64,000 nt of DNA from Cytophagales bacterium (GTDB lineage: Bacteria; Bacteroidota; Bacteroidia; Cytophagales; Cyclobacteriaceae), in assembly GCA_013298505.1 (NCBI GenBank), contig JAAFHY010000001.1, forward strand, positions 186,001 through 250,000, given 5' to 3'. Under the pieces are notes generated by a model. It was given only the letters and a program-made list of their open reading frames with translations. It searched no databases and had not been told where the DNA came from. Position numbers and translations under genes: made by a program. Below are positions 60,346-64,000 of the stretch, piece after piece. Numbering within the stretch: position 1 is the first letter of the stretch; every line of letters begins with the position of its first letter.

Positions 60346-62634
60346 GTGAAGTACGCAGCGCTATTTTTTTTATTTATTGCCTCGTTCGCGCAAGCCCAGC
60401 AAAAAGTGGCTGTGGTACTTAGTGGTGGTGCCGCCAAAGGGCTTGCACACATTGGTGTGCTCAAGGCGCTTGAAGAAAATGAAATCCCCATTGACTACAT
60501 CATCGGTACATCGATGGGTGGCATTGTGGGCGGCTGCTATGCGGGTGGGATGAGCCCCGCACAAATTGAAGACATTGTTTTATCGAAGGAATTTTTAGAT
60601 TGGGTAAACGGTCGGTTTGAAAACGGTCGATCGTACTATTATTTTAAGAAGGAAAATGATGCTTCTTTTCTCAAACTCAATCTGTCGCTCGATTCTACCT
60701 TTTCATTTCAGTTAAACACCAGTATTGCTAATGACCTATCATTGAACTTTGCACTGGCTGAGAAACTAGCGCAACCCTCTGCGATTGCCAAAGATAATTT
60801 TGATAGCCTGTTTGTTCCTCTGCGGGTGATGGCCTCTGATATTTTTACACAGACTGAAATTGTTTTGAGAAAAGGCGTTCTTAGCGATGCCCTGCGCACA
60901 ACCCAAACAGCTCCGTTCTTTTATAATCCCATTCGCATAGACGGAAAATATCTTTTCGATGGAGGGGTTTATAATAACTTTCCGGTAGATGTTGCCCAGC
61001 GCGATTTCAACCCAACTGTGATCATCGGATCAAACGTTTCATCGAAGGTTTATAACAGTTACCCTTATGGCGAAGACGAGAAATTGATTTCGCGATCGCT
61101 GCTTTATATGTTGCTCGACAAATCAAACCCTAACGATGTGCCACCCAATGGAGTTTATATTCAATCTGACTTACAAAATTTTAGTGCATTTGATTTCACC
61201 AAAGTAAAAGCAATTATTGATAGCGGATATTTTCAAACACTGCGTCAAATCCCAGAAATAAAATCAAAAATTTCAGCGCGCAGAACATGTGAAGAGGTAG
61301 CTACCTCCAGAAACCGATTTAACAGCAAAACGCCCGCCCTAATAGTAGGCGATATTCGGTTTGAGGGATATGACAAAAGCCAAAAAAAATATTTGAATCG
61401 TTTCTTTAAAAACGGAAAACGTCCGCTCTATTACAACGAAGTGAAAACAGGTTACTACAAACTAGTTTCAGAGCCTTTCTTTAATAATGTATACCCTAGC
61501 TTCAACTTTGACTCTACAAGAAATAACTTCAATTTCAATCTGACCAAACGGATGCAAAACAACTTTCAGGTAGATTTTGGTGGGGTAATTGCTACGCGCA
61601 ACGTTAGCAGTATTTTTTTAGGGCTCAACTATTATTCGTTTAGCCGTGTACTTACACACCTCAGCGCAAATTTTTTTGCTGGTAATTTTTATAAATCGTT
61701 CTTGTTCAAATCGCGGTTTGATTTGCCCTACTTTGGTCAATTTTATATAGAGCCCGAGGTTATAATAAACAGTTGGAGTTTTCTACAAGCCGATGATATC
61801 ATTCAGCAAAAATTTAATCCTACTGTATTAGATCGGGTTGATAGACGCTACGGGTTAAATATTGGCTTCCCTTTCAGAAATCAGTTTAAAGTGGTAGCAA
61901 CGGGAGCTTTTATAGACAACAGTGATTCCTTTATCGATAGAGATGTACTTGTTTCTTCTGACACCCTTGACGTGCTAAGAGTGCGTGGCTCGCGCTTAGG
62001 TATTTCTGTTTCTTCAAATTCGCTAAACCGCAAGCAATATGCCTCGCAGGGGAAAGCTTTCAACCTATCGGCCAATTGGTTTTCGGTAGAAGAAAATCTA
62101 GCGCCCGGAAACACCTCCGTACTTACTGCACCCGTTACTACCCAACGCACGTGGCTTCAGGCAAAGCTAAGTCTGGAGCAATATTTCAAAGCAGGAGCAT
62201 ATAGCTCGGGCTATTTGGTAGAAGGTGTTCTTTCTAACCAGCCTACTTTTACAAATTATTTTGGCTCTATCATCTATGCACCTTCATTTAACCCGCTTCA
62301 AGATAGCCGAACACTATTGCTTACCAACTTTAGGGCATTCAATTACATAGCAGGGGGCTGGCGAAATGTCTTTTCGTTGCGAAAGAGCCTAGACCTTAGG
62401 CTAGATGGCTATGCGTTTAAACCATTGGCCGCGATTAATGAAGGTCCCAATCAAAAGGCAATTTTAAACGAGGAAATCACCAAAGTGTACTTTGCCGCCA
62501 CTGCAGGGCTTGTTATGCATACTTCGTTAGGGCCGGTAAGTCTAAATGTAAACTACTACGATGATAAAAAGCGGCAAATAGGAATACTTCTACATGTGGG
62601 ATTCCTCTTGTTTAATAAAGGCGCAATGGACTAA
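60346..62634 (+). CDS. Patatin-like phospholipase fused to an Omp85 barrel
   Basis: 762 residues. The signal peptide ends near ASFAQAQ. The patatin domain (residues about 20-290) has the oxyanion motif SGGAAKGLAHIG, the nucleophile GTSMGG (Ser) and the DGG dyad in LFDGGVYNNFPVD. A POTRA-like segment (VGDIRFEGYDKSQKKYL) and a 16-strand-type Omp85 barrel follow. This matches the PlpD-type architecture, in which the barrel presents the phospholipase at the surface. The GTG at 60346 (M K Y A A L F F) starts the signal peptide. Confidence 0.9.
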   Translation: MKYAALFFLFIASFAQAQQKVAVVLSGGAAKGLAHIGVLKALEENEIPIDYIIGTSMGGIVGGCYAGGMSPAQIEDIVLSKEFLDWVNGRFENGRSYYYFKKENDASFLKLNLSLDSTFSFQLNTSIANDLSLNFALAEKLAQPSAIAKDNFDSLFVPLRVMASDIFTQTEIVLRKGVLSDALRTTQTAPFFYNPIRIDGKYLFDGGVYNNFPVDVAQRDFNPTVIIGSNVSSKVYNSYPYGEDEKLISRSLLYMLLDKSNPNDVPPNGVYIQSDLQNFSAFDFTKVKAIIDSGYFQTLRQIPEIKSKISARRTCEEVATSRNRFNSKTPALIVGDIRFEGYDKSQKKYLNRFFKNGKRPLYYNEVKTGYYKLVSEPFFNNVYPSFNFDSTRNNFNFNLTKRMQNNFQVDFGGVIATRNVSSIFLGLNYYSFSRVLTHLSANFFAGNFYKSFLFKSRFDLPYFGQFYIEPEVIINSWSFLQADDIIQQKFNPTVLDRVDRRYGLNIGFPFRNQFKVVATGAFIDNSDSFIDRDVLVSSDTLDVLRVRGSRLGISVSSNSLNRKQYASQGKAFNLSANWFSVEENLAPGNTSVLTAPVTTQRTWLQAKLSLEQYFKAGAYSSGYLVEGVLSNQPTFTNYFGSIIYAPSFNPLQDSRTLLLTNFRAFNYIAGGWRNVFSLRKSLDLRLDGYAFKPLAAINEGPNQKAILNEEITKVYFAATAGLVMHTSLGPVSLNVNYYDDKKRQIGILLHVGFLLFNKGAMD

Positions 62635-62761
62635 TGCCTTCGTTTTACAAAGTTTTTAATAAACAAACTTTTCTTTTTGAGGTGGGATTTTCCTCGTTTT
62701 TCAATTTTTAGCTATGTTTAGCCTTTAATAACCAATAGTTACCAGCCTATTCCACGATTCT

Positions 62762-64000
62762 ATGCTTAAGAAATTACTTCTAGCCCCGGTTTTGCTTGCT
62801 TTAACCACCGCTACGTTCGCTCAAACGGTGCAATGGGCATCTAAAGTTATCGAGTTCTCTACAGAACTTACACCCGTTCAATACTCTGCCCAACAAATTT
62901 TAGGCAAGCCTAATGTACTACCGGCCACTGGCCAAAACCCAAACGCGTGGACACCCGATAAGCCCAAGCGCAAAGAGTTTGTAAAAGTTGGGTTTGCCAC
63001 ACCTATGCAAATTCAACAAATCGCTGTTGCCGAATCCAACAATCCAAGTGCGCTTTTTAAGGTAACTGCCTACGAAGAAAGCGGCAAAGAGCATGTTATT
63101 CAAACACTCAACCCTTCGGCAATCCCATTGAAAGGACGGATGAGAAATATCTTTATTGAAAAAACTGCCTATAAAGTTACCGCGCTTAGATTAGATTTTG
63201 ATGGTGCTGCGCTTTCAGATTACTTCTCGATAGATGCAATCGCAATTACCGATTCTAAACTGCCCATTGCAGCTATTGTAAACATTCCCGAACTAATGGC
63301 CAAAGGTCTTATCTCCGATCACTTAGATGCCAATGTGAATAGCGAATACGATGACCTGAACGGCATCCTTTCTCCCGATGGGAAAACTTTATACTTCAGC
63401 AGAAGGAATCATCCTGGAAACGTAGGGGGTGTAAACGATAAAGAAGACATTTGGTACTCTACCTTAGATGCTAACGGAAAATGGAATTTGGCTCAAAACA
63501 TGGGCCCCAAATTCAACAACGAACATCCTAATTTTATCAACGCAATTACTTCTGTCACCCCCGATGGTAAAGCTGCGGTAATGGTGCTAGGCAATCAATA
63601 CATAAACGGTGGCAAAAAGATGCTTGCAGGTATGTCTATCAGTAACAATGTAAATGGCGAGTGGACTTCACCTAAGCCAGTTAAGATTGCAAATGATTAT
63701 AACTACAACGAGAAGTCTCACTACTTTCTTTCTAACACGCGCAAGTCTTTGTTGATGTCGGTAGAGCGCGATGATTCATTTGGCGATCGCGATATTTATG
63801 TGAGTTTTGCTACCAATGATTCGGTTTGGTCTGAGCCCCTCAATTTGGGCAAAAACATAAATACTGCTGCCGAAGACGCTTCTCCGTTTTTAGCAGCCGA
63901 TGATAAGACGCTTTATTTTGCCTCCAAAGGATTTAGTGGTTTTGGTGGCTCTGATATTTATCGCAGCGTACGCTTAGATGATACTTGGACGAATTGGAGC
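62762..64000 (+). CDS. PD40-repeat protein, OmpA-family-like (3' truncated)
   Basis: 413 codons are open to the last base, so the gene runs off the window. A signal peptide (KKLLLAPVLLALTTATFAQ) is followed by a region resembling a discoidin-like domain (about residues 25-165). PD40 beta-propeller repeats follow: NGILSPDGKTLYFSRR, SVTPDGKAAVMVLG and DIYVSFATNDSVW. In Bacteroidota this arrangement is usually completed by a C-terminal OmpA peptidoglycan-binding domain, which would lie outside. Confidence 0.8.
   Translation, partial: MLKKLLLAPVLLALTTATFAQTVQWASKVIEFSTELTPVQYSAQQILGKPNVLPATGQNPNAWTPDKPKRKEFVKVGFATPMQIQQIAVAESNNPSALFKVTAYEESGKEHVIQTLNPSAIPLKGRMRNIFIEKTAYKVTALRLDFDGAALSDYFSIDAIAITDSKLPIAAIVNIPELMAKGLISDHLDANVNSEYDDLNGILSPDGKTLYFSRRNHPGNVGGVNDKEDIWYSTLDANGKWNLAQNMGPKFNNEHPNFINAITSVTPDGKAAVMVLGNQYINGGKKMLAGMSISNNVNGEWTSPKPVKIANDYNYNEKSHYFLSNTRKSLLMSVERDDSFGDRDIYVSFATNDSVWSEPLNLGKNINTAAEDASPFLAADDKTLYFASKGFSGFGGSDIYRSVRLDDTWTNWS

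Noticed and set aside
1-64000. CRISPR array, prophage, insertion sequence or rRNA operon
   Set aside because: No regularly spaced repeats, transposase, integrase, phage structural genes or rRNA signatures were seen.

Overview
The window looks like a chromosomal segment of a Bacteroidota bacterium, most likely of the Cytophagales/Cyclobacteriaceae type. The reasons are moderate-to-low GC, many SPII lipoproteins and Sec-exported proteins, a TonB-dependent receptor, BNR- and PD40-type exported proteins, LytTR and AraC regulators, TAnnTTTG-like -7 promoter boxes without obvious Shine-Dalgarno sequences, and the gene order DUF4175 protein / RsbW-like ATPase / ybeY / mnmG. The species assignment is inference. 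I saw no phage, insertion sequence, CRISPR array or rRNA operon.

Layout. 1-12 kb: a plus-strand block with the DUF4175 C-terminus, RsbW-like ATPase, ybeY, mnmG, a methyltransferase, an Ig-like lipoprotein, a TPR protein and an FtsX-type permease. Two identical parS-like sites lie just upstream of mnmG. An AT-rich gap with DnaA-box-like words lies 2.5 kb downstream of mnmG, so the replication origin may be here. 12-22 kb: a HAMP-GAF membrane protein, malate:quinone oxidoreductase, a second zinc-ribbon methyltransferase, a GNAT-DUF952 fusion, YigZ, YpdA, a TonB receptor, and ispH with an apparent ATT start. 22-28 kb: a DegP-type protease with a small companion protein, a MORN-repeat lipoprotein, an RlmI-like methyltransferase, a DEAD-box helicase, and a relic of an aspartic protease.

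28-31 kb holds a compact UbiA / type III polyketide synthase / methyltransferase locus, the clearest specialised-metabolism candidate. 31-39 kb: a membrane LytTR regulator, a TPR lipoprotein, fabF, a tRNA-Lys(CTT) whose variable region is a near-perfect palindrome, an AraC regulator, and small redox or stress proteins (NTF2/DUF1348, MOSC, YHS, AhpD-like). 39-46 kb: accessory genes (alpha/beta hydrolase, Crp/Fnr regulator, VOC, SMP-30-like, DUF4386, GH130, DUF5519, SRPBCC) with several short repeated motifs and a second gene relic.

47-64 kb: mutS and a run of small exported proteins, a Gfo/Idh/MocA oxidoreductase, a 1024-residue BNR/sortilin-like exported protein, a LolA-like protein, and a DsbD-type reductase whose interdomain linker is built from three families of 7-bp repeats. 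The window closes with an M23 peptidase with an unusual H-x-C motif, a patatin-Omp85 fusion, and the start of a PD40/OmpA-type protein that runs off the end. Most of the window is envelope biogenesis and housekeeping. The unusual signals are in the sequence details (parS/origin, tRNA, ispH start, heptamer linker) and in the polyketide locus.
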